Below are positions 1 to 26,120 of a DNA stretch of 64,000 bases, piece by piece (position 1 is the first letter of the stretch; each line of letters opens with the position of its first letter). A program made the translations under genes and the position numbers. The notes below the pieces were generated by a model. The model searched no databases. It saw only the letters and a list, made by a program, of their open reading frames with translations, and was not told where the DNA came from. This DNA comes from Tigriopus japonicus (lineage: Eukaryota; Arthropoda; Copepoda; Harpacticoida; Harpacticidae), in assembly GCA_010645155.1 (NCBI GenBank), contig CM021323.1:9301636-9365635 (forward strand), given 5' to 3'.

Positions 1-1474
1 TACCTAAATGATTGAGAGAACATGGTGCTTGCTCAAGTAGTAACTCTTATCTTGGAACGATGGAACAACGTTAAAGGATAGGCCAAAGCACACTTTATGC
101 ATGGACCTTTTTAAGATTCCAAGTGGAAATATTGTCTTAAACAACTTTAAGACAGGAACAGTTGGTGCGTGTTGTAGATATCATTGGAATTCCGAACCTT
201 CCATCCACGCCAAGTTCATTAGTGTCCATTGGGACGCTTGAATCTCATCCATTATGCGTAACTCTTTGCCAAGTGCATTTTCATTATTCCATACTTAGTA
301 TTGAAGCCCTGTCGGATGGAGGGCAAACATTTGGAATAGTCACAGAACGATTGATGGTCACGAATAGACAAACGATTGATGACTAAAATCTGGAAAGACA
401 AATTGTTTGTAGTAATCTGGCCATGTCGGATCACAGGCGTGTTTAAAAAAAGCCCCCTCCCTGAGAATGACGAAGTCGACGACCTTCACTCTGATTCGTT
501 CACGCTTTTCCTCCTCTCATTCGAAGACTTTTTTATGATTATTGTATGCTCACACCGACAACGTTAAATGGACGTTATCAAATATTTAAAACGACGCACT
601 CCGAGGTATCGGTAAAGCTAGAAACTCACTGCTTAAGTCTAACATTTGCTGTTAAATATTACCGTCTACATTTCTCCCACATATACGGAGATATTTGGGT
701 ACCGCTTGGTATTTGCTTGTCCCATATGTTTTTAAGTCTATCACTGAAACAGGCGTAGAACGTGCAAAGTAGCCAAAAACGAGACCGAACTTCTGGAATC
801 AAATTCTTGCTATAGACTTTAGATGATATTGGGCGTTATTACAACTCTTTTGAGTATTTAGAATATGAGAACGGGTTGAACCAAAGTAAAACTCACAATT
901 TTGTCCCTCGACAAATCCTGGCAGACTCGAAATAAATGCTTGTTCATAGCAGAAGGCATTGCAAGCAAAAAGAGAAACCTCAAAATCACGAGGCTTCTAC
1001 AAGACGGAGGAGTATATTAAATGATGATAGATACTGTTTGATCAACTTTTTCGGATTACATCTTATTGAGAGGTACGGGTCAATGGAAATAGCCCGAAAA
1101 AACAGAAAGGAATACTCCGAATCCAGAAAAGGTGAGAATGAGGTCGAATTAGTGACAAGTTGGATTAGCTCCGAGTTTGAAATTTTGGTTTTAAAAATGT
1201 AACAAATTTTAATGTTTTCTTGCTTTGGCTAATTTAACCCTGTCATCGGTGGTGACATCCAAACATGGAGTGCGAATTTATTTACAAGTATGATTGAAAC
1301 TTGTTTGTCTGTTTTAAGGTTTTAAATTCAAGTAAATAAAGTAGTAATTGAGCGGGGAGAAAACAATAATTTTGACAATTTCAAGTAAAATTTATACGAA
1401 AAATAACCATTTTTAACAATAATAACTAAGCTCTTAAATCTTCGCTTTACTTTCGAAGAAAAATAACTGCAAAT
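1..1474. other. intergenic, no gene seen
   Basis: Only short random ORFs are present on either strand, none with recognisable protein character, and no RNA gene was found. The stretch is AT-rich spacer up to the target-site duplication of the SINE that follows. Confidence 0.5.
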
Positions 1475-1488
1475 CGTACACATGAGGC
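1475..1488. repeat. target-site duplication, left copy
   Basis: The 14-base sequence cgtacacatgaggc is repeated exactly at 1748-1761 on the far side of the SINE. Confidence 0.85.
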
Positions 1489-1747
1489 GTGGGCGAGGCA
1501 TGGCGTAGTGGCGTACTGTGTCGGTTTGTCGTGCAGATGGCTGGGGTTCGAAACCAGCTGCTGCCACCCTCCAAACTCAACTCTTTCGATTTAAAATTAA
1601 GCGTTGAACAACACTCTTTCAATGCAAACAACTGCCAATATATACCATTAGCAACCAAAAAGTGGCAAGGAGCGGGAATATTCTTTCAAGGTTCACTCTT
1701 TATCAATGATGTACTGACTCCTTAACAAACAAAACAACAAAACAAAA
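1489..1747 (+). mobile_element. tRNA-derived SINE with 14-bp target-site duplication
   Basis: The head carries both parts of an RNA polymerase III internal promoter. A box A (tggcgtagtgg) lies at 1501-1511 and a box B (ggttcgaaacc) at 1545-1555. An unrelated body follows, then an A/C-rich tail at about 1724-1747. The same 14 bases (cgtacacatgaggc) lie directly before the element at 1475-1488 and directly after it at 1748-1761, which is the expected duplication left by target-primed insertion. The head does not fold as a normal tRNA: the T-arm would need a 9-nt loop. I therefore read it as a SINE and not a tRNA gene. The partner LINE cannot be named from one copy. Confidence 0.85.
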
Positions 1748-1761
1748 CGTACACATGAGGC

Positions 1762-4700
1762 AAAAATGTCTTATATTTGTGGTGTAATTATCCTGCTGCC
1801 TTCTTCCAATTCCAATAAAACCCTCTTCTGCAGTTGTAATAAATGGATTGCTGTACAAGATTCATTGCACTGGTTCCAAAGCTCAAGGAATATCCGTCCT
1901 TAATTGGAAGATCCTAAAGGTAGCTTCTTAGGGCTTTCCGACTTGGCCAATTTAAATCATCTCAAAGGATCATGCATCCCCTAGGATTCTACACCAGTTA
2001 CTCTACAACATTTTTTGTCTTACTCAATACACTAACAAGAGACTGTCCACTCGAAAGTTTGGAATGCATTGGGACTTCATTTCTGGCCTTTGTATACTGC
2101 CTTGAACAGAGTAGTTGCCGTAAGCGCATTACTAATTCACTCTGATATCGCTCCTTTTCAAAGGCCGTTGATTTCCCTTGAGCCTAATTTCTGTACGAAA
2201 ACGTGGGATGTGAAAACATGTCCTCACTAACATTCAAGTCGTCTTTTCATGGTGCTCACAAATTTGTAGACTAAATTTAGACACTGGCTCAACAAGGGAA
2301 AATTAGGGTCAGTATTCTGGTTAAGATGTTCCATTCAAGTCCCTAGGTTAGGTTTCGTTTTTTCCCTCAAAAATTAGCCCTATTAGCATGCAGCAATTTT
2401 TATTGCAAATTTGTTCACTTAGTGACAACCCTCGGGAGTTTCAAATTAGCACTCATTTACGTCAGAGCCAAAGAAGTCCACCACATCAGTTTTCAAACGA
2501 GTTTTCAGCCGCCTGCATATTTGCCTTTCAACCGCAAACGCCTTCATTAAGATTTCTCGTCAAATTTCACCCTTAAACACTCGGAACTGACAGAGATCAT
2601 CTTGAATTGATTTGATTGAGAGCGTCATTGGCTTTCTCAATCATAGAAAGGTCCTTGGGAGTCATTTTTTTGTTGAATTAGGGACAACATTCTTTTCTTG
2701 CAGGCTGTTTACTTCAACATTTGTGAAGAGGTGGAAAAAATGCAAAGAATTGCTGTAAATGTTTCCCCACCTTTCATTTCCATCGAAAAAGATAACATTC
2801 CGAAACTTTAGCTTTAGTTTTCATCAAAGGAATACTAGTTTTCTGCATATCAAACTGACTTAGGATGGCGAGCTAGCTTTGTATCCATTGCAGTTCTCGG
2901 TAGCTAGAACCCTTTGACATTATAATTAGTTCTCACGAAAGTGCTCACAAACCTGGAATGTCGTTCGTACTTTTTCAACATCCATCGGGTTTCGAATCCA
3001 CAAGGCTTGGGTTGGGCATAAAGAATTTGTTTCATTTTGTGCATCTCGGCCATGAGACAGTCTTGATGTCCAATTAAGGACCAACCAAACGTCCATAAAG
3101 CGCATGTTGAAGTAGGTGCATTCACACACAAGTTTTTCAGTAACTTGGAGCTAGCAATTTTATCTGTCAAGCCATTTATAGCAATCTATGACCATAAAGT
3201 TTCGACATTACATACTTACTTTGTTGGTCGATTGCCAGTCGAAGAGGCTCCATTGCTAGAAAATGGGGCCGGGAAAAAATATAATTTTCAGAAATATCTT
3301 TTTAGGAAATTTGACTTACATATGGTTACGAAAACCTTTTATTTTTTCCCGTCTCGTATTTTTTAATTTGATTTTTCTTATACAGACTTCGGAAAATGTG
3401 GTACCTTGACTGACGGATGTCAACAAGGGAGATTTTTCACGAAATGTAGTCGTTTTTTTTTCAAAATTAGAGTTCGAAAAATGGAACTGACTGACAAGGA
3501 CTATGGATTTGGAACTGAATAATGAACGGACTAAGTTTGTGGAAATTGTTGCCCTCAGTTACAAGTCTCTTCCCTGAAGCTATTTCACACTTACAGGCAG
3601 AAAAAATCAAAAAACACGTTAATAAGCTGTTCAAGAGTCAAAAGANNNNNNNNNNNNNNNNNNNNNNNNNNNNNNNNNNNNNNNNNNNNNNNNNNNNNNN
3701 NNNNNNNNNNNNNNNNNNNNNNNNNNNNNNNNNNNNNNNNNNNNNNNNNNNNNNNNNNNNNNNNNNNNNNNNNNNNNNCCTTTTTAATTTGCATTTGGTA
3801 GAACATTTAAGGCATCTTTTATTTGCATTAAATTCCCAGGCCGAGTTATGGCTTTTCTCCGACCGAAACTTTTTGTTTCGATTCAGAGTTCTTTCTGTCC
3901 ATCACTATGTTATATTACATTGTCACTGCAGATATTGGTGAATGTAAATGCCTTCACTGGTTTTAAGAGTTGTGGCAAATGTGGCCATGGGGTCGAATGC
4001 ACGTTTTTGAGGGTTCCTTCTGCAAGTCAACCCTTGCACCAAATGCAATTTGCAGGAGTCTTTCTTGATTCGAATTCGAATAAAAACCACAATCAAGCAC
4101 CAGTTCACGACATTGAAATTAACGAAATAATTTTCAACGAGGACCTAACCGCATGTTTCGAAGCAATCGATAAATAAGCTTGAACTTGTCATAAAGCAAT
4201 TCAGACAAAAGGAGATTATTTACTTGAGGATCGAAACAGACAACCGTGACCTGATTTGAAAGCCAAATGTATGATCCAAATTAATCAAGTGACGAACTTT
4301 TAGAAGCTAGAAAAGTTTGGTATCCTGGGAAAAGTTTAAATACGAATTTAAGTTACTCCTTTCAAATGATTTGGGGTTGACATCAATGTCCTCATTTGAA
4401 AAGTGAGAGCGTTGTCGCATGATTGTAAAAAATTTTGAAACTGTAAAAACCGTAGGAGTTTTTAGAATCTCGGAATCAGTTGTTGATTTATCCCAAGAGT
4501 TGCCGAAATTGAAGAGCATCATTTCCGCAAAACCAATCTAACATAAATTGAGAAAGATTGAACCTTAAGTGTTAAGATGCAAGTTTGTCTACCTTTAAAA
4601 GAGAAACGATTTGTCAACAAATATGATTTGGACTGGTGGACAGATTCTTAAAGAATATGTTTTTGTTAGAAGGCCCTCAAATTCGTTGTTACAAGGATAA

Positions 4701-7385
4701 AAAAGTAATGATAAAAAAATGTGTTGAAACTAAACCAAACAGTCACGATTGAGAAAGTTTGCCCATCTTGGAGAGCAGTAACAATTCGATTAATGTAATC
4801 TAATTAACGCTTGAGGCTCCTAAGAAATAATTTCAATTGTGAAATATGTCACCTTTCAGGGGAATGAAGTCGTCCCAGAAGTAAGCTCAACCTTAAATGG
4901 GATCAGTCAGCTGTCTATCCTCAACCAAGATCAATTTACATCATTCAGATGAGTTTACCTTGAACAGGAATTTGAACAATCATTACAACTACTCAAAAAA
5001 ATTAGTTCATTATACTGACCAGAAATAAAACTTGACCACGATTACGAGTCCAACAAAATTGAGGTGAATAGATTACATGACTTTTGCAGATGATATTTAC
5101 CATTTCGCTTGTTTGATCTTCTTATGAAAAAAGAAAGTCAAATATTAAGAGTCATACATATTAAACACCAAAAGATCGTTGTTGTCCTTTGTGTTCGAAC
5201 AAACTTTCCTTGTAGACAAACATCATTAGAACAAATTTCCATTGCATTTTGCTTCTCTACGGCGGCAAGTCAATAAAACAAATGCAACGCCTAAATTGCC
5301 ATCATTCATACATAAATCCAGGTAAGTAGGAGCCCTCTTCTCTAGTTCTTTGTAAAGGATGAAAGAAACAAGGAATGAATCAGTGCATGAAATGTGCATA
5401 TTGTAATCTGGCGGTAATATCTCAAAAAAGTTCGAATGTCTCGAAAGTGATGGTTTCCTAACAAAAAGGCTGGCATTCAATTCAACCCACGGCCTTACGT
5501 GACGTCTTTTGGAACATGCACGTTGCTCTCTGACAAGGCTGGAAACGATTCCACTTCTTTCTTCCATTAGTGACGCTTGACCTTTATGCATAACCTCCGG
5601 TCTGTCATTTACTCTGCATTTAATGTGAGACACGCACTTGAGCGTTCCCTCAATATACATGTCCATTTATGTAACCAAGATGACGGAGGGCGTATGCTCC
5701 AATTTCGAATGATCATTTCCACGTTGGCCTTTTTTGGTAGGAACAAAGGTCAATTAAAAAAGAGAACGTCGTGCATATGATCTCGTCAATGTGACCTCGG
5801 TTCGGGATACATCTAGATATTTATTTCCTTGATCATATACTGGCCTTGACCGGTTCGGAATAAAGGTCGAAGGTTTTAGATAGACTTCCTCTCATATCGT
5901 TGGCAGCAGAAAAGTGCGCATTGTCCATCTGACATCGAGATAAGGAAAAACCACTTTTGATGTATCGTCATTGAATATGAAACATTTAAAAGCGTGCCTT
6001 AGAGTATGAGCTTTGTTAATGGATCCATCCCACTGACATGCGCATCTTGAACATTTTTAATACTCAAAAAGTTCCGAGTAAAAATCAGCCTTCTTGGCCT
6101 TGAAGCATAGGGACACATTTTTCCCGTTAAAACATGCCTCCCCATAACTGATAACTGATAACAATCAGCTTTACTAAAGAGCACCATCAAAGTTGGTTGC
6201 AAGTTACATCAATTTTCACTAAGCAAGGAACAACTGACAAAAAGTCCTCGGCTCTTTGGTAATATTCCAACTGACAAAACGTTAACAATGAATAGCGTAT
6301 TCATGGACCCAATTAGCCTTTAATGGTGCGTCAATCACAAACGTAAACTTCTTTAGTACCACCGTACCACCGGCACGGTTTTCTATTAAGGCTTAACTAC
6401 AGCTCAAAACTTTCACAAGGTTTGAGAAAATATTTCAAAATCCTAAAAAATGTAAACAATCATTTCCTCCCCCAAGCATAAAAATATTATGCCTGACAGA
6501 GCCAATCAAAGTTTTGAAATAGATCACTTGGTATGTAAACAAGATCGAACGGCAAATCGGGTGCCTCGGATCAAAATGGAGTAACCATTAGCTGACAGGT
6601 TTTTCAATCCCTTCAAAGTCTACTCCAGCTTTTGAATGAGGGTCGCGTTTTTACATTGAATTGTAGGATTTCATTTTTAGTGCTCCCTTGATGGTTTTGA
6701 AAATACAAAAGAGTCTTCCTCTTCTCTGAGACATTGAGCATCCCCATCATTAATCAAGTTGCCTACAACGGTCTTGAGTACAATCGTAAGTGCACGCTGC
6801 AACGGTTTTGATGAATTGGATCTCATGCCACCAGTAATTGATTGATTTGAAATATCACTCAGGACACGAAACATCCTCCCTGAGTCTGAAACTCTGTCCC
6901 CTGGAACTCAACTGCGTAAAACGATCTTGGCGAGCGTGCTTACCTGCTCAGGCCCAGTGATTCGAGCTAACTCACACACACGACATAGTTCTTGGCACAA
7001 CTGTTGATCCACAGACTCAAAACAAACGCCAAACCTCAAAAAAGGTACAATTTTCGAATCACCTTTGAAGAGCCACCAAGTGTCAGCGAGTGATTTCTCG
7101 AGGGGCTCAACCCCAACCTTTCAGGGTCAATGTCATGGTTACAAATGTGTCATCTTTTTTGTCTTCAAAGAGGCCTGCATACCTCACACTTGTGTACCCA
7201 TGGAACGAATAGGAACTGAAGGATCATCAGGCAATGCCGCCCAAATTCTCACCTCGATTTGGAACGACAGAACCAAGAGTTTGCGGCAGGCGTTCCAAGT
7301 TTGAAAAGCGAGGCAGGCGCTCGAAATCATTCACAGACGCACGCACACTTTTCAAGTTCCAACGAAACCGCCTCAATGGGCGTGT
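1762..7385. other. intergenic, no gene seen
   Basis: No ORF here resembles a known protein. The longest, 146 codons on the minus strand at 5226-5666, has no domain, motif or splice support that I can see. An assembly gap of 133 N lies inside. Confidence 0.45.
3646..3778. other. assembly gap (133 N)
   Basis: A run of undetermined bases. ORFs that read through it are artefacts. Confidence 0.99.
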
Positions 7386-7504
7386 AAGTCAGCGAGCGAG
7401 TGAGTCAGCAACCAAACCAACCAACCAGTCAGTCAGTCAGTCAGTCAGTCAGGCAGGCAGTCACTCAGTCAGTCACTCAGTCTCGTAGTCTGTCAGTCAG
7501 TCTT
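7386..7504. repeat. imperfect GTCA/GCGA microsatellite
   Basis: Imperfect tandem tetranucleotides, mostly gtca with gcga, ccaa, ggca and actc variants. The core runs of gtcagtcagtca are near 7427-7450 and 7465-7500. Translations rich in SVSQ are repeat artefacts. Confidence 0.85.
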
Positions 7505-7578
7505 GGAGCAGAGGATCTTGTTTTTGTTCCCTTTTATTTCATGTGGTCGAGGAACAACCTCTTTTGGCAATTGCCATG

Positions 7579-8250
7579 TTACAACAAGCTACTGTAAGGC
7601 AAGGTGAGGGAGACTCTCCCTTTTACTCCGAGATGCCCGTCTGTTCGCGCACGTCTCACCTTGGATCTTGAGCATCGGCTCCTTTGTACCCCCCGATGCC
7701 AAGGAAAAGGCACGAGAGCACCCTCAACTTTGATGGACGACGGCTTTTCTCTCGATGAACGGAGTACTCGGCTTCCTCCCTCGAAGGTTCCATCCATTGA
7801 CTGTTGGTCGGCTCCTGAGGGATGGTGCAAGCCACTTTTCTTGTCTATCGCACCAGCAGTAGCATGTCGTATGTATCCATTCACATGGTGATGCGTCTGC
7901 ACAAGAATAACAACTAAGGCGAGGGCCTCGACCTTCTGGTCCCCCTCTCTTGGCCAAGGTTTTTTGAGCCCTCTCCTTGTGTTCGTTGAGATATTCCGAG
8001 GATGCAGCGCATAATGCGACTCGGATGCTCTTAGCATATGCCTCCTCGCACTCCACGGTTGTCCTCGCCCTTCTGAAAGGAGGGACAAGGGAGGGGGGCT
8101 TTCTGCCAATCCCGTCCCTATTTCACTTCCCCTTGCACGGCCTCTTTCTTGTTCTTGTCCTTCCTTCTTTTCCCCCACCTTCATACCACCTTGTCCTTCC
8201 ACCGTACAGTGTATTGCCGGAATGAAAGAATGGATGGAACATTTCCCCAA
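7579..8250 (-). other. unresolved GC-rich ORF cluster
   Basis: This stretch is richer in GC than its surroundings and open in several frames, with 223 codons on the minus strand at 7579-8250 and an overlapping 110-codon minus frame at 7724-8056. I recognise no family. The start of the second frame (MECEEAYAKSIRVALCAASS) looks more protein-like than the long one, so an exon of an unknown gene is possible. I found no convincing splice sites to build a model. It may equally be a CpG-rich regulatory region or noise. Confidence 0.2.
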
Positions 8251-8822
8251 CTTGGAATCGTGAGATCTCCAGACTCTTTCAGAACAGGTTAGTGCGTCGC
8301 GTTTCGGAGCAACAAAGCTTCATGGTGAATGAATCGGGGTCTCTTTCGGAAGCTTAGATTTCTTTAAATTTGTACTTTCCAATTGGAAATGATAGTGTTT
8401 GCGACAGGGTCATCTTCACACCCAACTAGATATCTAAAGCAGCGGTTTTTTTTGTTTCAACCCAGGTTTTTCGTCTTTTCGACCATGAGAACGCATGACT
8501 CGTTTCTTGCTGTGTTCTTTTAATCTCAGGGGATTTGTAATGGAACAGCTGTGAAGGTACAAGTATAAGCTTCCTCTTTTACAATACATATCATGACGAA
8601 AGCTCAATTGTATTTTCAATTCCATTTACTAATTATTTTCAATAAAAAAGCAAGGTTTCGCTCGAAATGTTGAGCGTTGTAGCTTGATCCCTCGGTATAA
8701 TTATTTTCAACTGGCAACTTGAGGTATTTTGATACACGAGGAGAATGAATCTGTAATAAACCAACTGATTTCTTAACATCTTAGATAACATGGCCGTTTC
8801 AATTGAACGCGCCTGATGGTGG

Positions 8823-8828
8823 TTTATT
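8823..8828 (-). terminator. polyadenylation signal AATAAA for the TTLL gene
   Basis: The plus-strand tttatt at this position reads AATAAA on the minus strand, about 17 bases past the TTLL stop codon. It is the canonical hexamer in a suitable place, though close to the stop. Confidence 0.5.
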
Positions 8829-8845
8829 TGACATTGCAAAATCTG

Positions 8846-10372
8846 CTAATCACACCAATTTCTGTCCAACAAACACTTGCCTGAAAACCATTGGGCCATT
8901 TTAATGTTTGACGAAGTCTCGTTGCGCGTAAATACTTTCTTTTGCCACTTTTGGGCTTCCTCTCTGGATTCTGGAATGGGAAAGATTCTTCGACATAAGT
9001 GTCTGTTTGTGTGTTCTAGAAATGCTGGCCTCAAGAAGTCCAGGTCCTCTGAGCTCAGACAATGTTTGCATAAATGGCACGATTTGTCTTCACAAGCGGT
9101 CACCTTGGAACACTTCTCGGATAGACATTCATCAGGAAAGACATGCAGATCTTGATCGGCCATTTGCATTTCCAGTTCTTCTTTGGACGAAGGCTGAAGC
9201 GAATTCGACACGATCCCTCCACGAAGCACTCCCGTTAGACGAAGCAACGAATACACGACTTGTTCATAGAGCCGTCGATTTAGGGCGAAGTGTTTTGAGC
9301 TGAGATTGGGGGACATGTTAGCCTCCATGAGATAGAGGTTGAGTTTGGAATCGAGCACGAAGTCAAAGCGCACCATTTCGAAGAACCCTCGCTTATAAGG
9401 ATAGTTCTTGAGAGCATCGGCGAAGCTTTTCTCCTTGGCTTGGTACACACTACGAATCACACGATGAACTTTGTTCCAGAGATCCTCAGGGTTTTTCCCA
9501 AGAGAGCGGATGTGTGTGTTTAACGTTTCTCGGAATGAGTATCCCAGATCTGAGTAAATCTTGGCCATAGTGGGAACTTTCCACGTTGGTCTGTAGTCAT
9601 CGTGAACCACATATTTATCGCGATTGGCCGCATCGAATGGATGGTACTTCTCTGGACAGAATCGAAGAAGAATGTCCCCTTCAAACACGTAGATTCTCAA
9701 GGGGTCGATGGATGTTATCATAGTGTAGATGCCAATATCAAACTTGTACCCATCGATCAAGAACGGGTCGTCCACAAACTCCTGAACGAAGGAGCCCTCA
9801 GTCTTCAGGTCGAGAAGGTCGATTTTTTCTATTTTGATTCCTCGATGGTTTTTATTCTTTTGGACAAACATCTTGTCAGGATTATCTTCTGCATAGGCCT
9901 TAAGTTTGGAGACTTCCTCAGGGATTTGAAAGGCCCTGGGAATGCCCTCCAAGCCAGAAGTGGCTAAATTAACCTTATTGGTAACGAAGCCAGAGCCAGG
10001 GAACTTGTTGACCTTCTGGTGCTTCTTCATCTTCATGATGACGGGCCTGATCTTCTTGAAAGGATAGTCGTGGGCCCACATGAGCATCCAGTCGTCACTC
10101 ACGTTATAGCTCACACGGACGAAACCAGCTCGACTCAAAGGCTCGTACACATGCTTTAGATAGCCAGAATCAATGTTCTTGCCATACACGGCATACTTGG
10201 GTCTCTCCGACAGCAAGGACGAATCTCCCTCTGATCCCGAATAAAGATTACGAGCATTGAAGAAATCCCGTTGTAAGGATTTAAGCTGATAGATATTGAT
10301 CCCAGTCAGCAGAATCCCCGCCACTAATGCAAATAAGGCCAGGCCATTGGCACGGCTGAACATTCTGTACAT
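8846..10372 (-). CDS. TTLL-family tubulin glutamylase, TTLL-15-like
   Basis: Single-exon gene of 508 codons. A tubulin-tyrosine-ligase-like (TTLL) ATP-grasp enzyme adds glutamate (or another amino acid) to tubulin tails. The core runs from about residue 65 to 400. It includes the ATP-grasp blocks KFPGSGFVTNK, MFVQKNKNHRGIKI and FVQEFVDDPFLIDGYKFDI. The metal-binding DFVLD..LYLMEANMSPNLSS segment closes the core. A hydrophobic stretch at about residues 9-29 predicts a signal anchor, which fits the TTLL-15 subgroup of invertebrates. The tail is cysteine-rich (CLSEKCSKVTAC and CHLCKHC), which is also typical of that subgroup as I remember it. Membrane anchoring makes cytosolic tubulin a less certain substrate; the real acceptor is unknown. 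The start is the first ATG, just before the anchor. No introns interrupt the reading frame. Confidence 0.85.
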   Translation of the reverse strand: MYRMFSRANGLALFALVAGILLTGINIYQLKSLQRDFFNARNLYSGSEGDSSLLSERPKYAVYGKNIDSGYLKHVYEPLSRAGFVRVSYNVSDDWMLMWAHDYPFKKIRPVIMKMKKHQKVNKFPGSGFVTNKVNLATSGLEGIPRAFQIPEEVSKLKAYAEDNPDKMFVQKNKNHRGIKIEKIDLLDLKTEGSFVQEFVDDPFLIDGYKFDIGIYTMITSIDPLRIYVFEGDILLRFCPEKYHPFDAANRDKYVVHDDYRPTWKVPTMAKIYSDLGYSFRETLNTHIRSLGKNPEDLWNKVHRVIRSVYQAKEKSFADALKNYPYKRGFFEMVRFDFVLDSKLNLYLMEANMSPNLSSKHFALNRRLYEQVVYSLLRLTGVLRGGIVSNSLQPSSKEELEMQMADQDLHVFPDECLSEKCSKVTACEDKSCHLCKHCLSSEDLDFLRPAFLEHTNRHLCRRIFPIPESREEAQKWQKKVFTRNETSSNIKMAQWFSGKCLLDRNWCD

Positions 10373-12110
10373 GGTGTCAACTCAACCGCGTTATAGGGCT
10401 AAAACAGCCGTCAAACAAAAATTAACCTCCTGGGCCCTCGAGCCTTCACGATTCCTGGCCTTTTTCGATCAGGAGAAATTTTGAGCGGAAAACAACCCGC
10501 TCATTTGTAAGAATGCGGTTCACTTCACTTTTGCTAGTGTTTCCTCGCGATACGAAGAGAAAGGTGCAGGCAAAGGATCCAAGAATCCCTCTCTTCCTGT
10601 TTGAAGGTTCCAAGGTATTTCCCTGCTCTGCTTTCTCAGTATGGCAATTTCCAAGTGGGAAAACAGGAGGAACACCGAGCAATGCCTTCCACAAGTCATG
10701 AGATGACTTTTAACCAAGATTAGTGCTCGTCAAGCAGGATGTCCTGGGGAAAAATGTTTCCCAAATGGGAGGAATTAATTCATCTCACTATCCCGAGGCT
10801 TAAGTAAAGAACAGCCTTTTCGAGCACAAATGCTCGCGTATGGACAAGACATGTTCCAGCGAAAATTCAACTTGACACGGGTTCAGCTTGGAAATGAAGG
10901 AAGTAACGCCACGTTGTTTCTCAATTAGGACACCAATTTCACTCACTATTCATCCTCTCCTTGCATATTTTTAAAGTCAAGTACGACCAGGTAGATAAAA
11001 GTACAGTAGCTACTCGTGTTCTTGGTTGCTCGACTGACGGTAGAAAATGTTTCCTCTTTGACAACTTGTGCAACAGCTGACGCAAATTTGCTCCGTGAAC
11101 CCAACGCGTACGTGCCACAAGTCCTTCCACTCTATCAGTACTTCCACTCGACAATATTCATCCAACCAATGAAACCGGCCTAAACAGCGAATCGTCCAAA
11201 AAGCGGCACAAACCAGGTGAAAGAGATTGGACTGAAAATGTATACATTGTCAGGGTGCGCAATGAACTAAAACATCTAATACTATACAGTCGGAAGAGTT
11301 CAGACTTGTACAATTGGCAAATAACTCTCTGTACGTTCTGATGTCGTTAGGGGGTACTTCTATGAATCGGCTCCCAGATTGAGATACACGGGAAGCTACC
11401 GAATAACGTGTACACTTGAATACTTACTCACGCATGCGTTCGTTTTTTTTTGTCAGAGTTAATGATTAGAGTGCCTGCATTCGGCGTAGAATCCGGCAGC
11501 GATTATCGGATTTTTCTCCAGACCACCGATAAGAGCGATCCCAATAAGTTCTTCAATGAATGATCCAGATTTGGATTTTTAGCTTTCACAACCTAGCGAG
11601 ATTACTGCCGATTTGCTTTCAATTAACCAAAAATGTTGGAAATGTTTTTCTCCCAAATCTGGCCTCGAGTCTGGCCATGACACTTGACTTTAGGTTTGGT
11701 ACTGATCCGCATTATTGGATCGGACGGGCTACTTTTGGCTGAATGAAGCTTCTAACGAAACGAGTAACGAGATTCTGAAGAACTCATTAGGATTTTTTTT
11801 GGAAAATATTGGAACAACTAGAATGTATTTCTAATTTCAGTGGTTTCTCACTTGATTGGCTTGACATGATTATGCGAAAATAATACCTACATTTCAAATT
11901 TCAACATAACTTCAGCACATTCGTGACTCACTTCTTATTTAGACTTTTGTCAACCGTTGATAGTTACCGACCGATCAACATGAATGAAATTTTTAAGAAG
12001 TTCTTAAGCGGATAGAAATGCACAACAAAGTATTCAAAGAGTGGAGAACGGGCTAGAATTGCAGGAAAAGAGATCACCTTGATTGCTCTCTTGAGTTGTT
12101 CTACGCATTA
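10373..12110. other. intergenic between TTLL start and SLC66A2 stop
   Basis: It holds the presumed promoter of TTLL on its left side and the 3' flank of SLC66A2 on its right. Only short ORFs are seen, and no recognisable repeat or RNA gene. Confidence 0.5.
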
Positions 12111-25415
<13,305 letters not shown>

Positions 25416-26120
25416 ATGTCTCAAAGGTCAGGTCGACAAACGACCCTCTTTCAAACTTGGGGCTATGAGGGCAACATACCTGAGGCATCCGCTTCCACTT
25501 CCACCACGCCCACTCCCCAGGGATCTCGTTCCACGAGCGGCGATGCTTCCAAATTCAAAAGTCCTTGGCCAGATCCTAGATCTAAAGCTCCAAAGGCAAA
25601 TAATGATGAGGATGAAGATTACCTTGGCGATGAAGAGGATGATGCCTTTTTGAGTATGGCCTTGGAGGAAAGTCTGGCTCAACGAGATTTTGATGCCTCC
25701 ATAGCCTCGGGAACGTCTCAGGCCCCTGTTTTGCCCGTGGCCACGCCTCAGGAAGATTTGCCGGGCTTTGACGTGGAGGCGGGGCGTTCCTGGGTGTATC
25801 CGATTAACTATGCATTGCGCACCTATCAGTTTGATATTGTCAAAGCGTGTTTGTATCAGAATACGTTGGTGACCTTGCCCACGGGCTTGGGCAAAACCTT
25901 CATTGCGGCCGTGGTCATGTATAACTTTTTCCGCTGGTATCCGTCGGGTAAAGTGGTCTTTATGGCACCCACGAAACCATTGGTGGCCCAACAGATCGAA
26001 GCTTGCTTCAAGATTATGGGCATTCCTCAGAGTGAAACCATGGAAATGACGGGTAATGTGGCCATTGGCGTGCGAGAAAAAGCCTGGAAGTCCAAACGCG
26101 TTCTCTTCATGACGCCTCAG
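25416..26120 (+). CDS. FANCM: FANCM exon 1 (helicase lobe 1, Walker A)
   Basis: Start chosen at the ATG of [16 protein letters not shown], because this matches the conserved family N-terminus. An upstream in-frame ATG at 25302 would add 38 unsupported residues. It ends CAG before gtaagc, phase 0, at FMTPQ. Confidence 0.92.

Noticed and set aside
1489..1560. Functional tRNA gene
   Set aside because: Box A and box B are present but the T-arm and acceptor do not pair as a tRNA, and the piece lies inside a SINE with its own duplication.
5226..5666. 146-codon minus-strand ORF
   Set aside because: No domain, no homologue that I recognise and no splice or start support.
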